Shown: positions 35,817-44,037, counted from the stretch's first letter. The stretch is DNA of 64,000 nt from an uncultured Croceitalea sp. (GCA_947494805.1 CANLWK010000003.1:62001-126000), one strand, 5' to 3'. Made by a program: numbers and translations. The notes: a model not told the origin generated them from the sequence alone.

Positions 35817-36335
35817 ATGATGGCGCTGAGAGCACTCTTCTTTTACATTTCCGTTTTGATGCTATCCACATCGGCGACTGCACATCCATTGCGATTATCG
35901 CTGTGTGAAATTGAATATTCACAAAAAAAACAATTGCTATCCATTAACCTAAAGCTATTTCTGACCGATGTAAACGAAGCCCTGGTTTTTGACCCTTATA
36001 GCAAAGAACTTGCATTTTGTAAACCTAATGAGTCGACCAAAGCAAATCAAATGCTCATGGACTATGTCAATCAGTTTTTTTATGTAAAGGCGAACGGAAA
36101 GATTTTAGATTTAAAGATAAAACGCAAAAGACTCAGTGGGGAAGGAGAGAACACGGCATTATGGGTATACTTTGAATTAAGGCAAGCGGCGCCATTGACC
36201 TCAATAGAAATCAAGAATGCGGTTTTTACAGACCTGTTCTTTGACCAAAACAATATCGTTTATGTACATGTAAATGGAAAATCCAAAAGCATGATGCTCA
36301 ATAAAAAAACGCCTGTTCACAAACTCAAGTTCTAA
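35817..36335 (+). CDS. DUF6702 family exported protein
   Basis: The 172-aa protein has a signal peptide (LMLSTSATAHP) and then an immunoglobulin-like beta fold with HPLRLSLCEIEYSQ near the mature N-terminus and VYVHVNGKSKSMMLN near the end. This is the DUF6702 pattern, nearly always directly upstream of a HupE/UreJ-like membrane protein in flavobacteria, as here. Its function is unknown. It lies 14 bp after the dipeptidase gene. Confidence 0.8.
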   Translation: MMALRALFFYISVLMLSTSATAHPLRLSLCEIEYSQKKQLLSINLKLFLTDVNEALVFDPYSKELAFCKPNESTKANQMLMDYVNQFFYVKANGKILDLKIKRKRLSGEGENTALWVYFELRQAAPLTSIEIKNAVFTDLFFDQNNIVYVHVNGKSKSMMLNKKTPVHKLKF

Positions 36336-36408
36336 TAACGGTTGGGCTTTAAAGATTGTACCAAGAGTTTGAATTATATGCGCTGTTCTAACGTTTAAAT
36401 GATATAAA

Positions 36409-36993
36409 ATGCATCCTTTTCAGTTTTATTTAAAATTAGGTTTTGAGCACATTGCCGATCTTGCAGGGTATGACCATATTCTATTCTTGGTAGCACTTTG
36501 CGCTGTTTACAGAATAGAACAATGGCGAAAAATACTGATTCTGGTTACCGCGTTTACTATCGGGCATAGTGTAACTTTAGTATTGGTATCTCTAGATATT
36601 TTCTCTATACCTTCCAAATTCATTAAGTTTCTCATACCCCTTACTATTTTTTTGACCGCGATACATAATGTGCTCGGTTCTCATAAAACAGAAAAAACGG
36701 CCAAAATGAAGCGGAACTACGCCATGGCCCTCTTCTTTGGATTGATTCATGGCATGGATTTTTCAAATTACTTTAAAGCACTTATTATGGACCCTTCTGA
36801 CATTGTAATCCCTTTATTGGGCTTCAATATTGGAATAGAACTAGGACAATTACTGATTGTCTTTTTTATTGTGGGGGTCGCCTTTTTGTTTCTCAACATC
36901 TTAAGGGTGAAACATAGGGATTGGAATCTTTTTATTTCTGGGGCGGCAGCGGGAATGTCCTTAATTTCGTTACTGGAGAATAACTTTTGGTAA
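36409..36993 (+). CDS. HupE/UreJ-like membrane protein
   Basis: The 194-aa protein has about six hydrophobic segments. It carries the HupE/UreJ_2 signature HIADLAGYDHILFLVAL and ITAFTIGHSVTLVL-like sequence (LVTAFTIGHSVTL), with conserved His residues, and FGLIHGMDFS. HupE proteins are proposed nickel or divalent-metal permeases for hydrogenase and urease, though members like this have no such enzyme nearby. It follows DUF6702 by 73 bp. A metal-transport role near the Zur region is suggestive but unproven. Confidence 0.82.
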   Translation: MHPFQFYLKLGFEHIADLAGYDHILFLVALCAVYRIEQWRKILILVTAFTIGHSVTLVLVSLDIFSIPSKFIKFLIPLTIFLTAIHNVLGSHKTEKTAKMKRNYAMALFFGLIHGMDFSNYFKALIMDPSDIVIPLLGFNIGIELGQLLIVFFIVGVAFLFLNILRVKHRDWNLFISGAAAGMSLISLLENNFW

Positions 36994-37022
36994 AGAGCGG
37001 TTTATTTACCCCAATTACCAGT

Positions 37023-37661
37023 TTATGGCGCTTTATGGACTATCAATATAAATTTTATGTAGATGATCATTGTCCAAAAACCAAGAAACGGGCCCAAATC
37101 AAACAATCCGACTCTGGCGGGTGGGTCTGGAAACGTAATCATGTTCAGCATTAAAAGACTAAATGAAAGTATACAAGTAATCCATCCTAATATTCTTCCA
37201 AAACTTTTGCTCCTACTTATATTTAATCCAAAAAGAAACCATGCTATCGTAATAAAGATATCAAAGGCCACATCCATGGCCAACTGAACTCTATTGGCCC
37301 CTCTAAAAGCCGCTTTTGCCAATTCTAGTGCATTCTCTGTATCCAAAGTTTCTTTGGCCTCGGTATACCATATGTAATTCGCTTGCTGAACAACGATAAA
37401 AATGAGTGCCAGTGCTGCGCCGATAATTCCAAACAAGTACCCTATTTCCAAACTTGGTGTCCTATTTTCTTTCTTCAAAAAGTTATAAAGCCCCATGAAA
37501 GACACAATCCATAAAAGTGGAAAAACAAATCCAAACAGTCTGGCGAGTACATCTGGGATAAAAGGTAGTACTGCGGCACTGAAATAAAGAACAATAGAAA
37601 GAATACCCGCAATGGCCCCGATTCTTTCTATCCGATGATTAAAGCTGTTATCCAAATTCAT
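37023..37661 (-). CDS. Six-helix membrane protein, DUF4386-like
   Basis: The 212-aa protein has about six hydrophobic segments (AIAGILSIVLYFSAAVLP, FVFPLLWIVSFMGLY, GIIGAALALIFIVVQQ and others). The overall arrangement and the segment between helices resemble DUF4386-type proteins. No function is known. On the minus strand it starts 8 bp after the orphan frame that follows the LytTR gene, so it may be regulated by it. Confidence 0.65.
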   Translation of the reverse strand: MNLDNSFNHRIERIGAIAGILSIVLYFSAAVLPFIPDVLARLFGFVFPLLWIVSFMGLYNFLKKENRTPSLEIGYLFGIIGAALALIFIVVQQANYIWYTEAKETLDTENALELAKAAFRGANRVQLAMDVAFDIFITIAWFLFGLNISRSKSFGRILGWITCILSFSLLMLNMITFPDPPARVGLFDLGPFLGFWTMIIYIKFILIVHKAP

Positions 37662-37668
37662 GGTATTG

Positions 37669-37890
37669 TCACCTGTTTGTGATTACTTGATTTTTTTGAA
37701 AACCCTTCATGGTCTCTTCTTGCACTTTCATGACAAATAGGCCATAATCCAAATCCTCCTTGGTTGCCGCTTTATTAAGGATTAATGAAAAGTTGGTATG
37801 CGCAAACGATTTATGGCTAAAATAGATTGTTGAGGCATTAGACCCTAAGGAAACAGGGTGATTGTGGTGAAATTCAGTGTATTTGGGGCG
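37669..37890 (-). other. Unassigned open frame after the LytTR gene
   Basis: A minus-strand frame of about 70 codons is open from around 37890 to the TGA at 37669, ending 8 bp before the next start. It has no ATG near its beginning and overlaps the LytTR 3' end; its first ATG is far inside. The sequence (HHNHPVSLGSNASTIYFSHKS..., MKVQEETMKGFQKNQ) looks protein-like but I do not recognise it. It could be a remnant or a small gene with an unusual start. Confidence 0.3.
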
Positions 37891-38722
37891 AACAAAACCA
37901 ATGGGGCAATTCTAATATTACTTTTTGATATTTTTTGGAAACCGGAATCTCAAAAAAGTCAGAACCCGCCACTAATTTTAGGCTACCTTTTTCGTCTGAA
38001 CTACTTAAATAATTGAGATTGATAATAAATGAGCGATGAACCCTTGCAAACCTAGCTTGACTTAACAACTGCTTTTCTATTGATGAAATCGTCACCCGAA
38101 AAGCTATGGTTTTCAGACTTTCTCTTTCACTGAAAACCGCAATATCTACGTAGTTGTCATCTGCCTTAAAATAAATTATGCTATCTAAAGCTATCAACAA
38201 TGGCTCTTTATTGGCTCCCTTTAGCGGAAACAATTGACTCTGTTCGCTAGTTTTTTCTGCACCTATTATGTCTTGATAGTACACATTCTTCGCGTATAAA
38301 GAGAATGGTAGATAAATCAATCCAATTAATAAAGTGCAGCCAAACAACATTTGCATGTACTCATAGATATCAACACATGACCAACTACAGAGATACGCTC
38401 TATACGCGAAACATACTTGGGCCAAAAGGAATAATTTTAATAATAGAATATAGGCGTCTTTGTTTTTGAATAAACCCATTTTGATGGGTTTTAAATATCT
38501 CATAAGGATATCAGTCAAATAACTCAACATGAACCACAACAAGCCAAAAGGCAAGATATATATCAACAACTCAAAATAATTAGTAAGGTTATTGTCGCTT
38601 ATTCCGAATGGCAATGTAAATGAAAGGAACAACCAAATAAATAAGCCAAAAGACACATTAATTTTTAGGTGCTGCTTTTTTGCATAATACAGCCAATAAA
38701 AGTATCTAGGGTTTATTACCAT
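37874..38722 (-). CDS. LytTR-type transcriptional regulator with membrane domain
   Basis: The 282-aa protein has four N-terminal hydrophobic segments (to about residue 145), then a LytTR DNA-binding domain (about 180-275): IYFKADDNYVDIAVFSERESLKTIAFRVTISSIEKQL, RFARVHRSFIINLNYL and FFEIPVSKKYQKVI. There is no receiver domain, so the membrane part itself probably senses the signal. Repeated TCTTACAA sites upstream suggest autoregulation. Confidence 0.85.
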   Translation of the reverse strand: MVINPRYFYWLYYAKKQHLKINVSFGLFIWLFLSFTLPFGISDNNLTNYFELLIYILPFGLLWFMLSYLTDILMRYLKPIKMGLFKNKDAYILLLKLFLLAQVCFAYRAYLCSWSCVDIYEYMQMLFGCTLLIGLIYLPFSLYAKNVYYQDIIGAEKTSEQSQLFPLKGANKEPLLIALDSIIYFKADDNYVDIAVFSERESLKTIAFRVTISSIEKQLLSQARFARVHRSFIINLNYLSSSDEKGSLKLVAGSDFFEIPVSKKYQKVILELPHWFCSPQIH

Positions 38723-38799
38723 TTAGCAGAATGTCTTACAATTATCAAAAGCATGTACTTTTAAAACTACTAATTTTCAAGGAGCCTATAATCATATGT

Positions 38800-38824
38800 C
38801 TTACAAAATTTGCCTTTGTAAGAA
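38800..38824. promoter_or_regulatory. Inverted repeat upstream of LytTR gene
   Basis: TCTTACAAA and TTTGTAAGA form a perfect 9-bp inverted repeat with a 7-bp spacer, 78 bp from the LytTR start. TCTTACAA also occurs in direct orientation at 38735-38742. These are plausible binding sites for the adjacent regulator. The rest of 38723-39010 shows no gene. Confidence 0.45.
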
Positions 38825-39010
38825 CAAAGATAATCTTGTAAAAAAAGACGGAAGGGCATTTAAGACAACAGGGGTGAATACATGAAACTTCCGTTGCCTA
38901 ACGCTATAGGTCAATAATACAATTACGTAGAAAGATGGGGGGCTTAAAAAGTTCTTTATATGAAACCTGACCGTATTCCGCAGCTAGTTGCTAAATAGAG
39001 GTTATTGATG

Positions 39011-40699
39011 TTAAGCCCTTTCCAGTATATGCAGTTTGTTCATCTTTTCTATAAGGTCACCCGTTAGCGCTACTACCGAAGGTTTGGGAATACCATCTTC
39101 ATCAAAGGGCCATTTGCTTGTGGGATCGCTCAAGTCGGTTGTTTGCTCACCAGGATGTTGTACGCTCAGAAACAAGGTTTTTCCGTCAGGTGAAAACCAA
39201 GGGCCCGTGAGCTCGGCATCATTGGGTGCTGAAACCAAGCGAATAATTTTGCCCTGTTCTTTTCCATGGCGTGGAACCACAAAAAGACTGTTGTTCTTAA
39301 ACGCCATATAAGGTCCGTCTTCTTTGTTCATCTTGCTACCGGACATATCAGAGGTGAACCACAAATTACCGGCCATATCAAAGGCCAGGTTATCAGGGCA
39401 TGAAAATCCGTTTTCTTCACCACCCGCCATAAAAGTTGAAGCCTTAAAGGTCAAAGCATCATATTTACCGTCGGCTTCTTCTATTTTCAATAGGGATCCG
39501 TGAAAGTCGTTTTTCTCATAATTATTGGTAAGTGATACAAAAACACCACCAGTAATGGGGTCAATTTCAATATCCTCTGGGCGGTTCAGTGGGGTGGCGC
39601 CCAATATTTTGGCCGCCTCCCTGGTCCTTACCAAAACTTCGGTTTGGTTCTTAAATCTCTCCTTTAACGCTGGTTGACCATTCCAGTCTAGTGGTAACCA
39701 TTTGCCTTTCACTGTATCGGCGACATAGAGCGTTCCCTCTTTTAACGAGCCCGGTTTAGATGAGACAAATTTGTATAAGTGCTCATTGTTCTTGTCATCG
39801 CCTGAATACGCTACTATACGCTTATCGGGTAATTCATAGAGTGTACAACACTCATGGGCATACCTGCCAATGGCCACGTGCTTTTGAGCGGAACCGTCCT
39901 TTGGATTTACTTCTACCACCCAGCCATAGTGTTCTGGTGGATAAGGATAAAATTTTTCCCAACCCATTGAACCATCCTGGTGTGCCGGACGCCCGTCTTT
40001 ATCATAAACGGTTTCTCCAAAAAAATGGTCATAATTCTCTTCGCAGGTTAAAAAGGTCTTCCAAGGGGTGATGCCTCCCGAACAGTTGCTATGGGTTCCA
40101 ATTACGGTCGACACTCCTTTGATAGGATGATCCCAATTGAGTTCCATTGGGGTTTTAGCGGTTATTCGACGATTGTGTGGGTCGTTCTTTACAACCTTCC
40201 ATTTTCCATCTTTTTCTTTTATTCGAACAATACTTCCGCCAACATTGTACATTTCTTTGTCTACCTGTTCTTTTGTTCGATGTTCCTCAGGGTCTTCATA
40301 TTTTTCGGAATCAAATCCAGAAACAAAGAGCTGATTGACATACTCATGATTGACCCACAGAAGACCATCTGTGGGGTTATCATCATCGAATGGAATAAAG
40401 CAGGTAAAATCATTGTTGAAACCAAAACTATCATTCTGACTGATTTCATCGCCCCAACGAATGATGACATGATAATCTAAACCGGTGGCCAATAATAAAT
40501 CGTCTTTATTGGACGGTGACAACCCTTCAATGGGCACTTTCTTTAGTCTATCCAAAACTTGACTTTCCGTTTCTAAGGTTTTTGATGTTGGAGTGGCCGT
40601 ATTACCGCAACTTATCAAAAAGGGAGGCAAAACTGCGGTTCCCAAACTGGCCCTTCCTAAAAAGCTGATAAATTTTCTTCTATTGTATTCCATTTCCAT
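39011..40699 (-). CDS. phoX: PhoX-family phosphatase
   Basis: The 562-aa protein has a Tat signal (NRRKFISFLGRASLG) ending in a lipobox-like ISCG. PhoX/DUF839 features follow: THSNCSGGITPWKTFLTCEENYDHF, EVNPKDGSAQKHVAIGRYAHE, CSYTLY-like CCTLYELPDKRIVAYSGDDKN and PEDIEIDPITGGVFVSLTN. PhoX enzymes are monomeric phosphatases using calcium and iron rather than zinc. It starts 16 bp after the Zur-like regulator stop and so appears to be the last gene of the candidate zinc operon, a sensible zinc-sparing phosphatase. Confidence 0.88.
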   Translation of the reverse strand: MEMEYNRRKFISFLGRASLGTAVLPPFLISCGNTATPTSKTLETESQVLDRLKKVPIEGLSPSNKDDLLLATGLDYHVIIRWGDEISQNDSFGFNNDFTCFIPFDDDNPTDGLLWVNHEYVNQLFVSGFDSEKYEDPEEHRTKEQVDKEMYNVGGSIVRIKEKDGKWKVVKNDPHNRRITAKTPMELNWDHPIKGVSTVIGTHSNCSGGITPWKTFLTCEENYDHFFGETVYDKDGRPAHQDGSMGWEKFYPYPPEHYGWVVEVNPKDGSAQKHVAIGRYAHECCTLYELPDKRIVAYSGDDKNNEHLYKFVSSKPGSLKEGTLYVADTVKGKWLPLDWNGQPALKERFKNQTEVLVRTREAAKILGATPLNRPEDIEIDPITGGVFVSLTNNYEKNDFHGSLLKIEEADGKYDALTFKASTFMAGGEENGFSCPDNLAFDMAGNLWFTSDMSGSKMNKEDGPYMAFKNNSLFVVPRHGKEQGKIIRLVSAPNDAELTGPWFSPDGKTLFLSVQHPGEQTTDLSDPTSKWPFDEDGIPKPSVVALTGDLIEKMNKLHILERA

Positions 40700-40715
40700 A
40701 GTTTGATCTTTATTC

Positions 40716-41120
40716 TCAACAATCGGCGCAAATCCCTCGAATTATGGTCTGTACCCTTTTCGCTCTGAATCCTTTGGGGATGTCTAATTGCAGTGGGGCC
40801 AACCCATCCATACAATACACCGTTTCACAACATTCACATACGAAATGAGCGTGTTCATTGCCTTGTATCGGCGCTTCGCCAAATGCATATTTGGTGACAC
40901 CTGAATAGTCATTGATACTATGTATGAGTCCAGCATGCTCAAAAGCGGTAAGGTTTCGGTATAAGGTCGATTTATCGGTTGCTTCCATCAGGGCCTGTTT
41001 GATATCGGCATATGATTGTGCATGCTGAGTCTTGATAAAATGCTGTATCAATGCATGGCGCAGTTTTGTCTTCTTTAGCCCCTTTCGTTGCAACAGTTGT
41101 TCGGATTGTTGATTGTCCAT
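40716..41120 (-). CDS. Fur-family regulator, probable Zur
   Basis: I chose ATG 41120 (134 aa), 13 bp after the preceding gene stop; the frame extends 15 codons further upstream but those overlap that gene. The winged-helix domain is TKLRHALIQHFIKTQ... and DKSTLYRNLTAFEHAGLI. Metal sites are EHAHFVCECCETVYC, with Cys95 and Cys98, and the terminal CADC, a structural Cys4 zinc site. Specificity for zinc is inferred from operon context: an ABC system, His-rich permease and two palindromic boxes upstream of likely zinc genes. Confidence 0.85.
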   Translation of the reverse strand: MDNQQSEQLLQRKGLKKTKLRHALIQHFIKTQHAQSYADIKQALMEATDKSTLYRNLTAFEHAGLIHSINDYSGVTKYAFGEAPIQGNEHAHFVCECCETVYCMDGLAPLQLDIPKGFRAKRVQTIIRGICADC

Positions 41121-41133
41121 TCCATTTTTTTTG

Positions 41134-41571
41134 TTATTCAAGACGTAGGGCATCGACCATTTCAAGTCGATAATAATACAGGTTCGGATTGTCTCGGTTT
41201 AAACCCAATACGCCTTTGACCGAAAGCAAATCATCCATGGTGAAGGACGGTTTTTCGTGAAATTGAAGGCCTACAACTGTTTCAGGTCCGCCGTTACCAC
41301 AGAAAAAACAGGACGCCATTGGATTCTTAGAAAGCATGTATAGCGATTGGTTGCCATCCAATACCAGAAAATATCCGGTTAGTATGACCTCTTTGCCTTC
41401 CAATGCTGCCAACTTTTCAGAAAACGTCGCCTTATTAAATTCGGGAAAAGGGTTTTCTAAAGAGAGGGTTTGAAATGAAATGCCCCCAGTAAGGTCTGAC
41501 CAATCCAGAAGAACCTGTGCACGGGCATTGGTTCCCATCCAAAACAAAAGTATCAAAAGATAAAACCGCAT
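41134..41571 (-). CDS. DUF3299-like exported protein, copy 2
   Basis: The 145-aa protein has a signal peptide (LILLFWMGTNARAQ) and the segment W-S-D-L followed by EGKEVILTGYFLVLDG, NPMASCFFCGNGGPETVV and VKGVLGLNRDNPN. This is the DUF3299-like pattern with a conserved CFFC pair that could bind metal or a disulfide partner. It is 5 bp after a paralogue, and both lie in the candidate Zur operon between the FtsX-type permease and the regulator. Confidence 0.8.
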   Translation of the reverse strand: MRFYLLILLFWMGTNARAQVLLDWSDLTGGISFQTLSLENPFPEFNKATFSEKLAALEGKEVILTGYFLVLDGNQSLYMLSKNPMASCFFCGNGGPETVVGLQFHEKPSFTMDDLLSVKGVLGLNRDNPNLYYYRLEMVDALRLE

Positions 41572-41575
41572 ATGC

Positions 41576-42016
41576 TTAATTTACCAGTTTACCTGTGGCT
41601 CCTTTTAAAATATAATTACAATGGTCAACATCGTTTCTATTCAATTCCAACACTCCGGTCACCGTCACAATTTGATCGGTACGAAAAGGAGGGTGTTCTT
41701 TGAAATTAACCTCGATAATGGTCTCTGGCCCGGCCGCTCCACAAAAAAAACAAGAGGCCATCGGGTTTTGAGAAACCAAGAAGATTTCGCCGTTTCCTGC
41801 GATATCAAGAAAATATCCTCTTATACTAACTCGTTTGCCTCTAAAAAACATGATTCTTTTGCCAAATGTAGGCATCAAAAAATCTACATCATACTTTTCA
41901 TTGTATTCTGGCACAAAATCTACATCGGCAAAATCAGCCCAAGTCAATTGTTCTTGTGCCATCGTAAAAGTGCATACAAAAGTTACGAATAAAACGATTA
42001 AAAATGATTTACGCAT
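41576..42016 (-). CDS. DUF3299-like exported protein, copy 1
   Basis: The 146-aa protein starts at ATG 42016 (MRKSFLIVLFVTFVCTFTMAQ signal peptide); this start overlaps the permease gene end by 8 bp. It has W-A-D-F, GKRVSIRGYFLDIAGNG, NPMASCFFCGAAGPETII and VTGVLELNRNDVDH. About half the residues match the following paralogue, including the CFFC pair. In other bacteria DUF3299 proteins are coded next to LolDE-like ABC genes, so a shared outer-envelope metal or lipoprotein function is likely. Confidence 0.8.
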   Translation of the reverse strand: MRKSFLIVLFVTFVCTFTMAQEQLTWADFADVDFVPEYNEKYDVDFLMPTFGKRIMFFRGKRVSIRGYFLDIAGNGEIFLVSQNPMASCFFCGAAGPETIIEVNFKEHPPFRTDQIVTVTGVLELNRNDVDHCNYILKGATGKLVN

Positions 42017-43340
42017 CAGATAAGGTTTTAGCAACATTTAGTCTAAAAATTGAACGAGATGCCAACAGAGTGGCCAAGATAGCCAGTATCAATATGAGCC
42101 CCAAGAGAAATAGTTCAAATAATTCTGGACCTTTCACATTCAATGCGTATCCGTATGAAGCTTGCATATACTTTGAAACGCCCCATACGCCCAATCGACC
42201 CAATAACCATCCCAACGCAAAACCAATAAAAGCTAGAAAAAGTCCCTCTAAAAGAGCTAGCCCAAAAAGTTGTCCGGTGCGAAGGCCATAGGTCCTCAAT
42301 AATGCCAACTCTTGTTTTCTTTCCCTTATGGTCTTTAAAAGGCTGATAAAAATACTTAGGACCGATACCAAAAGAATGGCCAGGGCAATACCGTTTATCG
42401 TCTGTACCCCCGAACCCAAAAGTCCCATAAGTCGTTGTATTTCAAAACCAGGCAGGGCTGCCTGCATAGAAGTATTTTCATTGATAAACCTCGGGAGCTG
42501 TATCATGCCCAAAGGACTTTTGAACTTTACCAACAACGCCGTTATTTCTTTTTCTGTATCATGCTCATGGTGCGAAGTTTCTAATGTATCTTCATGGTGT
42601 TCATGTTCACCATGGTGTTCATCTTCATCTTCTTCATGACGTTCATTTTCTCTGTGATGGCCGTCTTCTTCTAAATGTTCTTCTTGATTGGTGTCATCGG
42701 TATCGTGGCTGTCTACTTCACCATGATCGTGAGCTTTCCAAATACTTTCCAGACTGGTAATCAATAGCTGGTCGACAACGGCACCCGTAGGTTTCAAAAT
42801 ACCCTTTACAATAAAAGGATGTTCATCATGCGTTTCACTGCTCCCAGCCGCCAGTCCATGTGAACTGATGAAACTGTCCCCTACTTTTATGCCCAATCTT
42901 TGGGCTACGTTGCTTCCTGCGACTACTTCAAAAGGGCTGTTGTAGAGTATTCCTTCCGATAGTTCGGCATTATAACGATCAAGATACCCGTATTCAGTAC
43001 CCAAAATCCTAAAACCCTTATAGTTGTCTCCATAGGAGACGGGAATGGCAGTTTGCACAAAAGGATGTTTTTGCAATGTGGTAACCTCTTCCAACTTGAT
43101 ATTTCCCGTTGGTGCATCAATGTGCAGCACTGCTGACAAAACGAGCTGTAAGGGGCTTCCTTTAGCACCCACTACCATATCAAACGGGGCAATATTCTTG
43201 CTCAATTGACCGCCCAGTTGTTGGCTTAATTGCAGAACAAAAGTGACCAACGACACGCTTAACAGCAGCAGCAATAGGCTCAACAATAAATTAAGTGGTT
43301 TTGAAACCATGTTTCTAAAAGCGAGATAGCCCAGTTTCAT
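42009..43340 (-). CDS. FtsX/MacB-type ABC permease with His-rich loop
   Basis: The 443-aa permease has an N-terminal helix, a large periplasmic MacB-like domain (QLSQQLGGQLSKNIAPFDMVVGAKGS...) and three C-terminal helices (LLGSGVQTINGIALAILLVSVLSIF, then two more). Inside the periplasmic domain, coded at about 42560-42740, is a stretch of about 60 residues that is mainly His, Glu and Asp (HHRENERHEEDEDEHHG). This is a likely zinc-binding loop. It overlaps the ATPase gene by 4 bp. Family relatives mobilise lipoproteins or export substrates; here zinc handling is inferred. Confidence 0.85.
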   Translation of the reverse strand: MKLGYLAFRNMVSKPLNLLLSLLLLLLSVSLVTFVLQLSQQLGGQLSKNIAPFDMVVGAKGSPLQLVLSAVLHIDAPTGNIKLEEVTTLQKHPFVQTAIPVSYGDNYKGFRILGTEYGYLDRYNAELSEGILYNSPFEVVAGSNVAQRLGIKVGDSFISSHGLAAGSSETHDEHPFIVKGILKPTGAVVDQLLITSLESIWKAHDHGEVDSHDTDDTNQEEHLEEDGHHRENERHEEDEDEHHGEHEHHEDTLETSHHEHDTEKEITALLVKFKSPLGMIQLPRFINENTSMQAALPGFEIQRLMGLLGSGVQTINGIALAILLVSVLSIFISLLKTIRERKQELALLRTYGLRTGQLFGLALLEGLFLAFIGFALGWLLGRLGVWGVSKYMQASYGYALNVKGPELFELFLLGLILILAILATLLASRSIFRLNVAKTLSDA

Positions 43341-43963
43341 AGTACAACTTGGTTTTTGAAATGGGATTTTACCCGTTGGTCATGCGTAATGATCAACAGG
43401 CTGCTTTGACATATTTCGGCCTCTTCTTTTAGTAGGTCAAGTACCTTTGTGCAGTTCCCATCATCTAAATTGGAAGTGGGCTCATCAGCAAGAATGATTT
43501 TCGGTTTATGAATTAGGCCTAGGGCAATACCCAAGCGCTGTTGTTGTCCTTGGCTCAGGGCATTAACTTTCTTCCCAAGATGTTCGACCAGGCCTAACCT
43601 TTGGGCAAGTTCATGCCTCCTTTTACCATCAATGGTATTCTTGGGGAAACTTTGCCTTAGACGAAGATTATCAGAAACGTTCAATGACTTGATAAAATGA
43701 TATTGTTGGAAGATGATGCCAATGTGTTTCCCTCTGAATTTATCGACTTCTTTTCGTGATAAGGTATTTAATGCTGTTCCGTCAATGGTTACCGAGCCTT
43801 TTAGGGCAGGCAATAATCCTGCCATCAAATATAAAAGAGTGGTCTTACCCACTCCTGAAGGCCCTATAACAAGCATGTGCTCCCCAGGTGTCAACCGAAT
43901 ATCCGGAAAAGCCAGGGCAGTGCCATCATCATAGGTATAGGAAAGGTTCGATGTTTCTACCAT
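43337..43963 (-). CDS. ABC transporter ATPase (LolD/MacB type)
   Basis: The 208-aa ATPase has Walker A GPSGVGKTTLLYL, Q-loop FQQYHFI, signature ALSQGQQQRLGIA, Walker B IILADEPTSNLD and switch His in ITHDQRV. It is the first gene of the leftward operon and is coupled to the FtsX-type permease by a 4-bp overlap. It belongs to the LolD/MacB group, which works with periplasmic-domain permeases rather than importers. The Zur-box promoter lies 15-54 bp upstream of its start. Confidence 0.9.
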   Translation of the reverse strand: MVETSNLSYTYDDGTALAFPDIRLTPGEHMLVIGPSGVGKTTLLYLMAGLLPALKGSVTIDGTALNTLSRKEVDKFRGKHIGIIFQQYHFIKSLNVSDNLRLRQSFPKNTIDGKRRHELAQRLGLVEHLGKKVNALSQGQQQRLGIALGLIHKPKIILADEPTSNLDDGNCTKVLDLLKEEAEICQSSLLIITHDQRVKSHFKNQVVL

Positions 43964-43977
43964 CCAGACTTTTTTTA

Positions 43978-43985
43978 CAAAAATA
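43978..43985 (-). promoter_or_regulatory. -7 element of the leftward ABC-zur-phoX operon
   Basis: On the minus strand TATTTTTG exactly matches TAnnTTTG. The paired TTG lies 16 bp upstream, inside the palindrome at 43997-44017. Start of transcription should be near 43971, about 8 bp before the ATG. Confidence 0.6.
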
Positions 43986-43996
43986 AAAAGAAATTT

Positions 43997-44017
43997 AAAT
44001 GCAACACGGTTGCATTT
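43997..44017. promoter_or_regulatory. Candidate Zur box, site 2 (shared by divergent promoters)
   Basis: AAATGCAAC and GTTGCATTT are perfect 9-bp inverted arms around ACG. The right arm supplies the TTG (-33) of the rightward promoter and the left arm, read on the other strand, supplies the TTG of the leftward promoter. A single bound dimer would shut both. Site 1 at 29065 differs in one arm base and the spacer. Confidence 0.75.
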
Positions 44018-44029
44018 GTAAAAATTGAA

Positions 44030-44037
44030 TACTTTTG
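44030..44037 (+). promoter_or_regulatory. -7 element of the MerC-folE operon
   Basis: TACTTTTG matches TAnnTTTG exactly and lies 17 bp after the TTG at 44010-44012 within the palindrome. Start of transcription should be near 44044, about 57 bp before the ATG at 44101. Confidence 0.6.

Noticed and set aside
40877-40892. Palindrome CCAAAT-GCAT-ATTTGG
   Set aside because: It lies inside the coding sequence of the Fur-family gene and does not match the arms of the candidate Zur boxes.
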